A DNA stretch of 64,000 nucleotides from Fusarium oxysporum f. sp. lycopersici 4287 (Eukaryota > Ascomycota > Sordariomycetes > Hypocreales > Nectriaceae). This document shows positions 13,052 through 22,481 of the stretch, one piece after another. Made by a program: the position numbers and the translations under genes. The notes below the pieces were generated by a model that was not told the origin of the DNA, searched no databases, and saw only the letters and a program-made list of their open reading frames with translations. The stretch covers positions 965,904 through 1,029,903 of the forward strand of contig NC_030994.1 of assembly GCF_000149955.1 (NCBI RefSeq), given 5' to 3'. Position 1 is the first letter of the stretch. Each line of letters starts with the position of its first letter.

Positions 13052-14793
13052 ATGGGTGTGATACGCAAGAAAACAATCACAAGAGGTGGCGAAGGTGGTG
13101 TTAAATACGTTTGCGATGTGTGCTCATCAGATATTACATCTACGGTAGGTCATTTTGCTGTGTTGCCTGTTGCCTGAAGCTTGTTTGGAAACGTAAAGAC
13201 GCGCTTCGGAGATATACCGGCTAAACTCAATTCGATGTCATGATGGGGTAGCTAATCATGTTGGTGTTGATATAGGTCCGCATCCGATGCGCCGACTCAG
13301 ACTGCAGTGACTTCGACCTCTGTGTCTCGTGTTTCGCCAAAGGTGAATCACGAAATGCTCACAATCCTGCGACACACGCTTTTCGTGTGATTGAACAAAA
13401 CTCATTCCCTATCTTTGATCGAGAATGGGGTGCCGACGAAGAATTACTCCTCCTAGAGGGCGCCGAAATATATGGTCTCGGCTCATGGGCCGATATCGCA
13501 GATCATATTGGCGGTTTCCGTGAGAAGGACGAGGTTCGCGATCACTACTTATCGACTTACGTCGACTCGTCTCACTTTCCACTACCCGAACGGTGCAGCC
13601 CTCACGATTGCGAATTGGCCAACGAAATCCCCAGAGAAGAATTTCAGGCACGCAAGAAGCGACGAATAGAGGAGCGACGAGATGCAGCTAAGAACGCGCC
13701 CGCTCTACAACCTAAAACAAAACCAACAGCTAGTGTACCTAGCTGTCACGAGATTCAAGGATATATGCCTGGTCGTTTGGAGTTCGAGACCGAATATGCA
13801 AATGAGGCAGAAGAAGCTGTCCAGTTGATGCAGTTCGATCCGGGTGATGGTTTGAACCCCAGGACAGGCGAGCTTGAACCTGAAATGGAACTCAAGCTCA
13901 CAGTGATGGACATATACAACGCTCGACTGACACAGCGTGTGGAGCGTAAAAAGGTTATCTTTGAGCACAATCTTCTTGAATATAGAGAGAACACAAAGCT
14001 GGAGAAGAGGCGGACCAAAGAAGAAAGGGATTTGCTGCAGAAAGCCAAACCATTCGCCCGCATGATGAACCAACAGGACTTTGAGGAGTTCAATCAAGGT
14101 CTTCTCGATGAACTTAATCTACGACAAGCCATCACGCAGCTGCAAGAGTGGCGAAACATGCGTATCGGCGACCTTCGAAGTGGCGAGAAGTACGAGAATG
14201 AGAAGGCCTCGAGGATCCAGAAGGCAATCCCTATGGGCTCCATGGATCGCGAGCGTCTAGCATCTGCACAGAGGTCTAAGCAACCTCCTCCTCCCGAGCC
14301 ACCAAGTGGATCTGCCCTTCTTATCGCCCCAGAACTTCCTGCTCGACTACTACCAACGCCTGCTGCGGAAGTCAATGGCGATGTAAAGCCATTAACAAAT
14401 GGTCATGCTGATGGCCTAGCCAATGGCCAGACAAACGGCCAGGTCAATGGAGTAACTAATGGAGTCAACGGAGTCAATGGAGTAAATGGCCATGCAACTC
14501 CTAAGCAGAGATACACGGCCCAACCCATCTCCGGCGTACAACCAATGCCCATGACCCAAGACACCGCACCAGACTTGCATCTCCTCACACCAGAAGAGGT
14601 CAAGCTTTGCGAAGTCATTAGACTGCAGCCTAAGCCATATCTTATGATCAAGGAGCAGATCCTCAAGGAAGCTCTCAAGACAAACGGCACGTTGAAGAAG
14701 AAGCAAGCAAAGGAGATCTGTAGGTTGGACTCGCAAAAGGGAGGGCGCATATTCGATTTCTTTATTAATTCAGGATGGGTGGGCAAGGCGTGA
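13052..14793 (+). CDS. ADA2: SAGA transcriptional adaptor Ada2
   Basis: There are two exons (13052-13144, 13276-14793) with a 131 bp intron (GTAGGT/ATAG), giving 536 residues. An N-terminal ZZ zinc finger (about 17-70: VCDVCSSDI, then [15 protein letters not shown]) is followed by a SANT/Myb domain (about 76-125: [20 protein letters not shown], then [12 protein letters not shown]). A central conserved ADA region contains [17 protein letters not shown]. The C-terminal SWIRM domain ends in [14 protein letters not shown]. This order is diagnostic of Ada2, which binds Gcn5 and Ada3 in the SAGA/ADA histone acetyltransferase module in the nucleus. Between the middle region and SWIRM lies a disordered Asn/Gly-rich tract (about residues 369-400) built from NG-repeats such as [17 protein letters not shown]. 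Such a tract can vary in length between strains. Confidence 0.96.
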
Positions 14794-15303
14794 TCTGGTT
14801 GTTTACTGTTTATTATACCCTTTTGGAGACGAGGAATGGAATTGGCGCTGAGCGTTTGCTGGAAATTATGTAGTATATGTTACGCTTCTGTGGACAGATG
14901 TCACCAATACAATGTTAAAAAGAAATAGCCATATATATTCAAGTCTCCAATTAGATGCTATTGGACTTATCCACAAGTATAAGATGGCATGAGAACTCGA
15001 CCCTAAGTGATGAAAATAATTAGACAAGTTTAGGATATTTTATAATTCATTTAATAGGCAGACTAAGACTTTCACCAGTTCATGATTTTGTATGTTGGAC
15101 TTTTCCAATTGACTAGTTCTATAGTGATTTGTCTAGTGTTCTGGCCCTCATCTACCTCCTGAACCAAGTCAAATGCAACTTGGCTAACATCTACCCAACC
15201 TTCAAATCTATAGTGTGTCTCTTCGAAATAGAACTGCATCATAGGCAATGCCTGTTGCAACTCACGGTATGGGGGGGTAGCAGCGTGGTGCAACAGATGT
15301 GTA
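14794..15303. other. Convergent 3' region between ADA2 and a small membrane-protein gene
   Basis: This stretch contains the ADA2 3' UTR and a decayed copy of the short inverted-repeat element (14985-15073). A minus-strand open frame at 15072-15407 overlaps the neighbouring membrane-protein gene in another frame. It has no family resemblance, so I treat it as chance or as an unspliced 3' extension. Confidence 0.4.
14985..15073 (+). mobile_element. Decayed MITE-like element, copy B
   Basis: The core CCTAAGTGATGAAAATAATT with TAGACAAGTTTA is nearly the same as in copy C (30702-30840). The left end (GGCATGAGAACT) is a mutated terminal repeat, about 8 bp are missing next to it, and the right end is lost or unrecognisable. 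The match is confined to about 90 bp. Confidence 0.5.
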
Positions 15304-15645
15304 TCAGCTTCGTCGACAATACGGAGGTGGTGGTACGCGAGGTTGATCACCAACTGTCGAGCTCTTGGTGGTCTTGTCGTGACGGTCGTTGGGGGTTCCA
15401 AGTTCAACGTCGCCTTCGATTCCCTGAGGGGGCGCGGGAATCGGAGGTCCGGGGATCGAAGGCCTGGGTGCGGTTGGACGCGGAGCTCGACGATTCATGA
15501 GACACTTGAAGAACATGATGACAAAGCCAAGCGTAACGATGATGCCAATAACCCAGGAAACGATGGAAAGGCTGGCCATTGCGAAGTTCGACCCGGGAGG
15601 GTTAGTTTGTGAGGAGTGAACCTTATGCTGTAAAGGGAGGTCCAT
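15304..15645 (-). CDS. Small single-pass membrane protein with PPxY tail
   Basis: A single exon encodes 113 residues. The N-terminus is polar. One transmembrane helix spans about residues 25-46 (LSIVSWVIGIIVTLGFVIMFF) and is followed at once by a basic CLMNRR, which predicts a cytosolic C-terminus. The tail is proline-rich (APRPTAPRPSIPGPPIPAPP) and ends in VPPPPYCRRS, which contains a PPPY motif. PPxY motifs bind WW domains such as those of the Rsp5/NEDD4 ubiquitin ligases. The yeast Rcr1/Rcr2 proteins have the same plan of one N-terminal TM plus a PPxY tail. The relation is by architecture only; I do not recognise the sequence. The ATG at 15645 has a good context (CAACATGG). The inner ATG at 15579 (MASLS) would start just before the helix. 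It is one of four neighbouring single-TM genes. Confidence 0.65.
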   Translation of the reverse strand: MDLPLQHKVHSSQTNPPGSNFAMASLSIVSWVIGIIVTLGFVIMFFKCLMNRRAPRPTAPRPSIPGPPIPAPPQGIEGDVELGTPNDRHDKTTKSSTVGDQPRVPPPPYCRRS

Positions 15646-16056
15646 GTTGGGCTTCTTTTGGACTCTTGTTTGATGAAGCGATAAGGGGAGGAACGGTATA
15701 AATGATGAGGGCTATCAAGTTTTTTGAGCTGCAGTATATCAGATACTATTGGCAGGATGTTTGATTGAATGAATATTGACTGTGAGGTTGTTCGGTGATG
15801 AGCCAGTCGAAAGTTGAGTTGGGTAGAAAAGGGGGGAAAGGTACTGGTGGATAACCTTCGTGATATATGTCGTGGATTCGAATGATTCGGTAAGGAAGTG
15901 AAGAGAATTTGAAGTTGAGGCTGATGAGTAATAATGAGTCTTCTATTGACTCGAGGTGCATGTGGCTGAAGTGAAATGATAGAGTTCCAAGGTCTGGTCA
16001 CCCACGGTAAAGCAGCTCAAGCCTCGAAGCCCGATGAGATCAGGGGCTTGGATAAC
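15646..16056. other. Spacer between two same-strand small membrane-protein genes
   Basis: No gene is seen. It should contain the promoter and leader of the 15304-15645 gene and the 3' UTR of the next one. A TATA-like TTTATACC lies on the minus strand near 15693-15700, about 50 bp upstream of the ATG. Confidence 0.35.
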
Positions 16057-16404
16057 TCATACAGGCGATGGCTGCGTTGAATCTGGTTGAAAATCCTTAA
16101 GTCCTGGAACATAACAAGGCGGAGGAGTACCCATAGGCTTGTAAGCCGGAAGCTCAGTATCGTGAGGTGAGCGAAGGGAAGTAGGAGTGTAAGACGGCAC
16201 AGGTTGATGGAGGATCTGTTCTTGGGGGGGATTGACGAAGATGCCTTCATAGTTTTCCTCCCGATTTATCACGACGTCTCCTCGTTCTTCATCCTTAGTC
16301 TGTGCTTTTGGATTGCAGCAATAGTGCCTGATAAGGCCACAGGTGTAGATGGCGGTAAGGAAAACGAGGATTATCCCCACGTCTTGGTATATGTTTAAGC
16401 CCAT
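16057..16404 (-). CDS. Small single-pass membrane protein with PPxY tail
   Basis: A single exon encodes 115 residues starting MGLNIYQDVG. One helix (about residues 9-26: VGIILVFLTAIYTCGLI) is followed by RHYCCNPK, whose paired cysteines next to the membrane could be palmitoylated. The acidic then proline-rich tail holds LPAY and TPPPCYVPG, the latter a PPCY form of the PPxY motif. The start is chosen because a TATA box (CTATATAAG, minus strand, 16514-16522) lies 110 bp upstream. The in-frame upstream ATGs (for example at 16494) would fall at or before the expected transcription start. The protein resembles its neighbour at 15304-15645 in plan, not in sequence. The function is unknown; a WW-domain ligase adaptor is an inference. 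Confidence 0.65.
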   Translation of the reverse strand: MGLNIYQDVGIILVFLTAIYTCGLIRHYCCNPKAQTKDEERGDVVINREENYEGIFVNPPQEQILHQPVPSYTPTSLRSPHDTELPAYKPMGTPPPCYVPGLKDFQPDSTQPSPV

Positions 16405-16820
16405 GATTTCTAGTTCGTTTTTGAATAGAGGCGTTTTTTCGTGGATGCGAGTCGAGGTGTAATAGAAAGACAGGGAAAGGAATGATGTTGTCATGGATGT
16501 GAGTCTGGAAACTCTTATATAGCCCAAGTTGCCTCTCAAAGTTAATGTTCAGGCAAATAATCGCCGGTATTTGAGTTACTTCACTAAAGATAATTCTCAT
16601 GAGAAGATAAGTTTAAGTTGCTAAAGCTTTTATTTTCTGGTCCTCGCACATTTCTAACTTCCATGTTCTAGTATAAACCTTTGACTGCCTAGTTCCTTCC
16701 AATCACGAAGCCATGGACAAGTGTTTGTGCAGAGTTATTCCCAAGCTTACCCAGTCACAGCAAACAAATCAAACTCTCTTCCAGCTGAGAACCAGATGAT
16801 CAAATCGCACGAATCTTCCG
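16405..16820. other. Spacer with TATA box of the upstream small membrane-protein gene
   Basis: It contains the promoter and leader of the gene ending at 16404, and the 3' flank of the gene at 16821-17627. No other open frame is convincing. Confidence 0.4.
16514..16522 (-). promoter_or_regulatory. TATA box (CTATATAAG)
   Basis: On the minus strand the sequence reads CTATATAAG, 110 bp before the chosen start at 16404. The identical nonamer precedes the plus-strand gene at 18177 (17938-17946). Confidence 0.55.
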
Positions 16821-17627
16821 CTATGGGCATCCCATAGGGTGAGGAGAATACCTGTAGGCTGGCATTCCAGGCCAGCAGGGACCGGATTGTGAAGGAGCCA
16901 TATGGACAGGCCGAGGTCCAGGGAGAGGTGCGCAGTCGGTTGAATCCAGTCGGCCCATTTCAGCAGCCTTTTCGTCTACTGGAAGATAGGAAGAACCTCC
17001 GTAACTTGCCAAGATCTCCCGGAGCAAGTCGAGATGGTACTGTTCGAACACGTCTGGATGATCCTTCCAGTAATAGATCGCATCCTCGAGGTCTGCACTG
17101 TCGGCTCTCTTGACCCATTTCCACCCATATCTTCGACCAAGATGCCTCGAAACGCTTGCTACTAGCCTCATGAGAAGGAGACACCCACCAAATGCGGCTC
17201 CCAGAAGAATTACGATGAGGAAGACAAGGAGGCCAGTGTACTCATACACCTCGTCCTCAGGCTGGCGGTTCTGAACAACAGTTTTGCCAGCAATAGGAGG
17301 GGGACGGAGAGGAATGCCGGTGATGTGGGAGACACCAGCGGTACCGAGACGACCTGGGCGCTCAAAGCTGGTGGCTGAAGGAAAGGCATGAGCTGGGCCA
17401 TGAACTGCATTGTGACCAGGCATCAACTCCTTGTCTTCCTTTGGGGTTGGCTCTTCTTTCAGTGGTAGCCTGTTAACCTTGTGGTCTGGTCTCTTGTCGG
17501 TGAATGGGGTCTTGGTGGGAATAGGAGGACCAGGGCGGGTAGGGATAGAGGAGAGAGGTCCAGTCAGAGGCCACCTCTCAGGGATGTTCCCAGGCCTTGG
17601 AAGCTCCGAGTATGGTGGAACGGGCAT
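16821..17627 (-). CDS. Proline-rich single-pass membrane protein
   Basis: A single exon encodes 268 residues. The ATG at 17627 is in a strong context (CAAAATG), and a TATAAAAT box lies 130 bp upstream. The N-terminal 125 residues are polar and proline-rich (MPVPPYSELPRPG, then RPGPPIPTK). They lead to one helix at about 130-155 (TGLLVFLIVILLGAAFGGCLLLM), followed by a basic stretch (RLVASVSRHLGRRYGWKWVKR) that predicts a cytosolic C-terminus. The C-terminal part has a possible helical segment (DVFEQYHLDLLREILASYGG) and a disordered Pro/Gly/Met-rich end. No known domain is recognised. It is the longest of four neighbouring single-TM proteins. It lacks a canonical PPxY, having only a PPY-containing N-terminus. 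Confidence 0.7.
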   Translation of the reverse strand: MPVPPYSELPRPGNIPERWPLTGPLSSIPTRPGPPIPTKTPFTDKRPDHKVNRLPLKEEPTPKEDKELMPGHNAVHGPAHAFPSATSFERPGRLGTAGVSHITGIPLRPPPIAGKTVVQNRQPEDEVYEYTGLLVFLIVILLGAAFGGCLLLMRLVASVSRHLGRRYGWKWVKRADSADLEDAIYYWKDHPDVFEQYHLDLLREILASYGGSSYLPVDEKAAEMGRLDSTDCAPLPGPRPVHMAPSQSGPCWPGMPAYRYSPHPMGCP

Positions 17628-18176
17628 TTTGAAGGATGAGGATTTTAGGAGGGGTTTCAGAAAAGATGTGTATGTCGAGCGGGTTCAGAGAATTGGCTTG
17701 ACAAGTGTTTGAGTGTTGGGGAGGGAAAATATGGACATGTCATAGGAAAAGACATCATTTTATAATGGTTGGGTGTAGGTTTCTGATGAAAGTTTGTCTC
17801 CTTTTCCCTATTATCTTGACCAATTACGGAGGAGAAGCTTACAGCTGTGTTCAAAGTTGGGCTCTCGAGTCATCCAAAGCTTCAATACGCCTTGAGAGTG
17901 TTGAAGGAAGCTTTTACAAGTCTTTGCGAAAAAGTAACTATATAAGTCCCTCCAGCTGACCCAATCGTATCCAGGATATAAGATCGTCAAGTTCTACGAA
18001 CTTCTCCTTACGAATCCTTACTTCTTGACCTTTGATCAAAAGCTCCCTCACCTCAACCGTTTCTTCTTCAACCAATGTCCACACTCTTCCAAGCCTAATC
18101 ACAACTCTTATTCTCTTGAATCCACCCAAGAATATCGGAACTTCCGACTTCTCACCAATCATTCTCTACCATCACC
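17628..18176. other. Divergent promoter region between two single-TM protein genes
   Basis: This stretch separates the minus-strand gene ending at 17627 from the plus-strand gene at 18177. It has a TATA box for each: minus strand TATAAAAT at 17757-17764, and plus strand CTATATAAG at 17938-17946. The part after 17950 is a CT-rich leader. Confidence 0.5.
17938..17946 (+). promoter_or_regulatory. TATA box (CTATATAAG)
   Basis: It lies about 240 bp before the ATG at 18177 and would give a leader of roughly 200 nt, which is CT-rich as expected. The nonamer is identical to the one at 16514-16522. Confidence 0.5.
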
Positions 18177-18440
18177 ATGTCGCCCTTGCCATCCAACCTC
18201 ACACTGCGTAACACGCCTCCCGGGTACCACCTCCAGGCTCGAAGTGTTGCGGAGAGTGACTACTACCCCTCGGATGAATATGGCAGAGCTGATGACACAG
18301 CCGGGCTCGACTGGTGGTCGAATCCAGCAGACGCGACAGAGCGCATCGCGGTCTTCGCGATAGTGACCGGCATTCTATGTGCAATCATCATTGTTCTTTT
18401 CTTGAGAATACGCAAGCTGAGGATGGGGCCAATCATGTAA
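18177..18440 (+). CDS. Short single-pass membrane protein with PPGY motif
   Basis: A single exon encodes 87 residues, starting at an ATG in excellent context (ATCACCATG). The N-terminal half is polar and acidic (SVAESDYYPSDEYGRADD) and holds a PPGY motif at residues 14-17. One helix spans about 58-77 (IAVFAIVTGILCAIIIVLFL) and is followed by a short basic tail, RIRKLRMGPIM. By the positive-inside rule the N-terminus would lie outside the cytosol, so the PPxY here may not meet a cytosolic ligase. No family is recognised. It is the only plus-strand member of the group of four single-TM genes, and shares the CTATATAAG promoter element with the gene at 16057-16404. Confidence 0.65.
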   Translation: MSPLPSNLTLRNTPPGYHLQARSVAESDYYPSDEYGRADDTAGLDWWSNPADATERIAVFAIVTGILCAIIIVLFLRIRKLRMGPIM

Positions 18441-18736
18441 GCTGATTGGTGATCATGGTGTTTCTGTAAGTAGACTTTTCTCTACAGTCAGTGTGTTATT
18501 GGGCTAACATTTTCGTCGAGTCAAACATAATGCGGAAGGGGAGCCATCTTCACTTTGTCTTATGACGAATATACACCACCATCATCACAGTACTCTATTT
18601 TTTAGAGGTTATCGTTGGATGATATCACTCTCTTAGCCTGGTCCAGTCTCTCGAAAAGTCTTGGTCAAAACACAGTGGGAAGCATGAGATGGAAGTAGGG
18701 GTTCTATCGGAAGACTCAACTCTAGCTCTGAATGAA

Positions 18737-19261
18737 TTAATAATTGTCCCACAAATCCTTAACGTATCCCTCCGTCAATCTTTCATCCTCTCCGTAAACC
18801 TCTTGCCATCCTGAGAATCCCCTATCCAGCACGAACACATCTTGACCGCTCTCTCCCTTGGGGTCTTCGCCCATAGACTTCAAAAGGCCATCCCGCTCAC
18901 GCACATACTTTAGTGCCGCACTCGGACCCCGCTGTTGGCTGAGTGCGCAGTGAAAGACAACTGTCTTTTTATCTTTGAGGCGACGGACCAGAGTTGGCAT
19001 CATGGCGTCGAGAGTATGTGCGGGGATATTTGTTGAGCCCTTGATATGTCCACCAATGTAATCTTGAAAAGTCAGCTGAGCTGTCACAGAAGCAAATGGA
19101 ATCGAGAAGAGTTTTCTTTTCGAAAAAGGTTTGAAAGCGAACTTACCATTATCACGAACATCGATAACAGCGAATGTAGGATCTGTGGCATTGACTTCCT
19201 CGAGGATCTTCTCAGAGAGGGATTTGGCTGAAAGCCGCTTTAATGAGGCGATTGTTGTCAT
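18737..19261 (-). CDS. Rhodanese-fold Cdc25-like phosphatase / arsenate-reductase-type protein
   Basis: There are two exons (19147-19261, 18737-19062), giving 146 residues. A single rhodanese domain covers the whole protein, with the entry motif FAVIDVRDNDYIGGHIKGSTNIP and the active-site loop HCALSQQRG. In that loop Cys77 and Arg83 form HC-X5-R, the Cdc25/Acr2/Ych1-type phosphatase signature. Fission yeast Ibp1 and budding yeast Ych1 are the nearest family names, and Acr2-type members reduce arsenate. Sequence alone cannot choose between these. The start at 19261 has the strongest context (CAAAATG). The frame stays open upstream to 19420 and could add 53 residues, so the start is moderately certain. 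The 84 bp intron is a multiple of three without a stop, so retaining it would keep the frame open. Confidence 0.88.
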   Translation of the reverse strand: MTTIASLKRLSAKSLSEKILEEVNATDPTFAVIDVRDNGKFAFKPFSKRKLFSIPFASVTAQLTFQDYIGGHIKGSTNIPAHTLDAMMPTLVRRLKDKKTVVFHCALSQQRGPSAALKYVRERDGLLKSMGEDPKGESGQDVFVLDRGFSGWQEVYGEDERLTEGYVKDLWDNY

Positions 19262-20226
19262 TTTGCGAGCCTGTGGACGAAAAGGCTCGATTATTCTTTG
19301 TAAGATTCTCATGCGGGAGTGAGGTTGAATAGGTGCCCGATATGGATCAAGATGAGGCTCATGTAGATCTAACTGAGGCGGAGCTAAATTTACTTTTGGT
19401 CCTTGGCGGCGGAACCCCACGTGCGTGGCCAGTGTTGGTGTTAGTGAGGAGATGGTGCTCTGCTGCTGCGTAAGAAAGCAAATCAGGGCTCAACGGAAGC
19501 TTATTGATTTGATGGTTTAAGCTTCGTGCTTCAATGCCTTTCTGTGGATCGGCGAGATTTTATGTTGGAATTTACATGTGTTGGATTATTTTCATCGTCA
19601 TTCTTTTACGAAATAAAGATGGACAATCCTCGACTCTGAGGAGCGAAACATTAAGAACAAGGCCTATCAGGCTTATGTAGCCTGTTATTATTTTGGTTCT
19701 AAAAGTTTCAACATTTTATGTTTTGTTACGAAAATTGTTATGACCTCGGAGAGTGTTTTCTTTTACGTAGCTTGCGAAAACTACAAGATATATCTACAAA
19801 GCTCCCGCGATTAGCGTCAAGACTTCCTAACAAGCCGATTAGTCCAGACCCCCTATCTGGCAAATGAATATAGTACATAGTGTTAGAATACTATTCAAAA
19901 TAGGGTAAGTCCTTTAGAACTGCAATTCATAACATGGACAGAAAATTAAATAGTCACTGTATCACCGTGTAAGTGATTGTGGTGTCGTTACCCTGTAGTC
20001 ACACCAAGACACAGACAAGATCCCAGCTTCTACCCCTGTAAAATGACATTATGACGCACCAAACGACCGGGGCTATTAGCTGACCATTGATCAATTCCGC
20101 ACTGGCACAAACCTGAACTACAAACCCACCAACTAGACTAACAAACTAGCCGCTCAATCAAACATTCTTCTGTCGTTCTAGGCTCTTGTTTGTTTTCATG
20201 ACCCCTTTGCCCATTGTGCTCTTGTT
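19262..20226. other. Divergent intergenic region
   Basis: It lies between the rhodanese gene and the HD-domain gene, nearly 1 kb, and is AT-rich around 19560-19990. No gene is seen. A CACGTG lies near 19420-19425, close to the long version of the rhodanese reading frame. Confidence 0.4.
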
Positions 20227-21237
20227 ATGACCATCTCTGTTTGTATGCGACTGCCGCAAACGATTCGTACCATAAAAACCACTGTCAACTCGCTGCGACC
20301 ACTTTCTTCACCTTGCACTAGCAACTCAACATTTACCCCGCGACGATACAGATTGTACTCTACTGCAAAGATGGGTTCGCAACCGGAGAAGGAGAATGGA
20401 CGTGTGGATCTTCGTCTTGAGGAAGTAATTGGAGATTTAGGTTTCACGCCTATGGTCAAGGTCGCCGATCCTTGGACTGTTGACAAGGTGGTCAAGGAGA
20501 TTCCTGGTGGTGCTCCTACTGAGGAATCTTCCTCGCCTCTTCCCTTCTTCCACATGCTCGAGCGACTCAAGACAACCAAGCGAGAAGGATGGAGGCGTTT
20601 CGGTATCTCTAGGTAAGGAAATTGGTCCCTCGACTTCAAGACGTCACTGACATGCGACAGGGGAGAGTCTATTGCCGACCACATGTATCGCATGTCTCTA
20701 ATCTCCATGTTTGCGCCTCCCTCTCTCGCCCCGAAACTCGATCTTCCCAAGTGCATGAAGATGTGTCTTATCCACGACATGGCGGAGCTTCTTGTCGGCG
20801 ACATCACACCCGTCGACGGCGTTCCCAAGCCCGAGAAGAGCCGACGCGAAGCGGAGACGATGGACTTTTTGACCAAGAACTTGCTACGAAACGTTGCAGG
20901 CGGCACAACAGGCGAGGACATCCGCGCAATCTGGCAGGAATATGAGGACTCCGAGACACTGGACAGTCACTTTGTGCACGACGTGGACAAGATGGAGCTT
21001 CTTCTGCAGATGGTGGAGTATGAGAAGCGCGGTGAGGGTAAGGTCGATCTTGGCGAGTTTGCGTACGTCGCGACCAGGATGACGCTGCCGGAGATGAAGG
21101 CCTGGGGCCAGGAGGTTCTCAAGGAGCGGGAGGCTTTCTGGGGAAGTAAGGAGCATGTTCATGGAGAGCAGGGTGTTAACGGAGGTGTTACATCCGAGCG
21201 AAAGGGCCAGCAGGACAACTACTACGACAAGGACTAA
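20227..21237 (+). CDS. HD-domain 5'-deoxynucleotidase (YGK1/HDDC2 type)
   Basis: There are two exons (20227-20612, 20661-21237) with a 48 bp intron, giving 320 residues. The HD domain shows the metal ligands in order: His136 in GESIADHMYRM, His167-Asp168 in CLIHDMAELLVGD, and the later Asp in HFVHDVDKMELLLQ. This arrangement is that of the YfbR/HDDC2/yeast YBR242W-YGL101W family, which dephosphorylates deoxynucleoside 5'-monophosphates. The N-terminal 48 residues are rich in Arg, Ser and Thr, lack acidic residues and end RRYRLYSTAK before a second Met (MGSQPEKE). That is a convincing mitochondrial presequence, so two start sites could give mitochondrial and cytosolic forms. The C-terminal 25 residues are polar and disordered. 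Confidence 0.92.
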
Positions 21238-22481
21238 GTGATAAGATACGAATGTTTAGACTTATGAGAAGGACGGGCGAATGATACCAATGAGTTGAGG
21301 TCATGGCATATGGCATAGAAGAGTTGGGACGCAGGGTTTAGAGCGGTTCACGCGATATGAGGCATAGACTGAATAGAAGTTAGGGCAACGATTAACGACA
21401 GTAAAGCACACTTGAACTCCATGAACCGTCATCGTTGCGATCTGTTTGAAGACCCCTGTGTTGATCCTTAATCGCCTAGGACAACCAAGGATATTAGAGC
21501 AATTTAACCAAGACAATATAGCAATGCAAATGAGCTCGACGGCCCAAGACTTGGTATAGAAAGGAGGGAAGGGAGACTTTTGTCTTTTGCAACTACGAAC
21601 TGTTCCTCTAATGTTCGCTTTTTGATGTTCTTGGTTAGCTGAACCCTGCCAATATCCATCAAGTGGACCAAACTCTTGGAATCAGCCACACAAGAAGAAG
21701 CTGAAGCTATAAGTCGGCAACAAACCGAAAGCTTCCCGTTCTCCGCAAACCAGCCCGAAGAGCAAGAAAGGGGATTCCCCACCAGGATATCTCACCAGCT
21801 CTGGACGTCTTTTCTTGAAGTCTTCTTCTATTATTATACAGACTACAGAGTACTGTGCTCTCTATCGCGGCTCTTGAGCAACTGCCGGGATCATTACCAA
21901 CTGGCCAATCACACACCGTCTCTGACGCTGGCCACAGGCGCTGGCCCCCCAACCATTGTTTACTTGCCCCGTCGACATTTTGCCGCCAGGACCATCTCTC
22001 TAATCCAATACATCATAAATCAATAATCGAGCCTCACTTTCAAGGCGGCATCTCCAATACTGTGCGTGCATCTACGGTGCCCTCCCCTCTCACACGAGCG
22101 CCATACTTTTGGCTGCGTCTATTAGAGTTGGGCGCTTGCAGCCAGGCAGCCTCCCCCTCCATGCGCTCGTCATCACAAGACACAACCTTTTATCTCACCT
22201 TGTCACGAGGCGCTCAACAATATCGCCCATCGCCATCTCAAATCGCCCTCCGAGTATCGCTTCCCCGTCGATTGCAATCTCGTCTCCAGATCCGAATATT
22301 CGGTTTGCTCTTACCCCAGACCCGCTTGTGCGATAGACGACCTGAGATGTGTCTCGGCTGCTGTTAAGCTTGGCCGTGAATTACAGCTTCGCCTCCACTC
22401 GATAAGAATCATTCGTCTATCTATCACCACGCGCGTGCGCGCACATACCGATCAAATAGGAAGGCCCTACCCCCAGGCAGA
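21238..22481. other. Intergenic region and long leader upstream of the gene at 22482
   Basis: No conserved reading frame is seen. From about 21850 onward the sequence is C/T-rich and reads as a long 5' leader. A 20 bp alternating pyrimidine-purine run lies at 22428-22447, just before the ATG. Confidence 0.4.

Noticed and set aside
15072..15407. A minus-strand frame overlapping the end of the 15304-15645 gene
   Set aside because: No clear splice joins it to the gene, it has no family resemblance, and the upstream gene ends cleanly after its PPPY motif.
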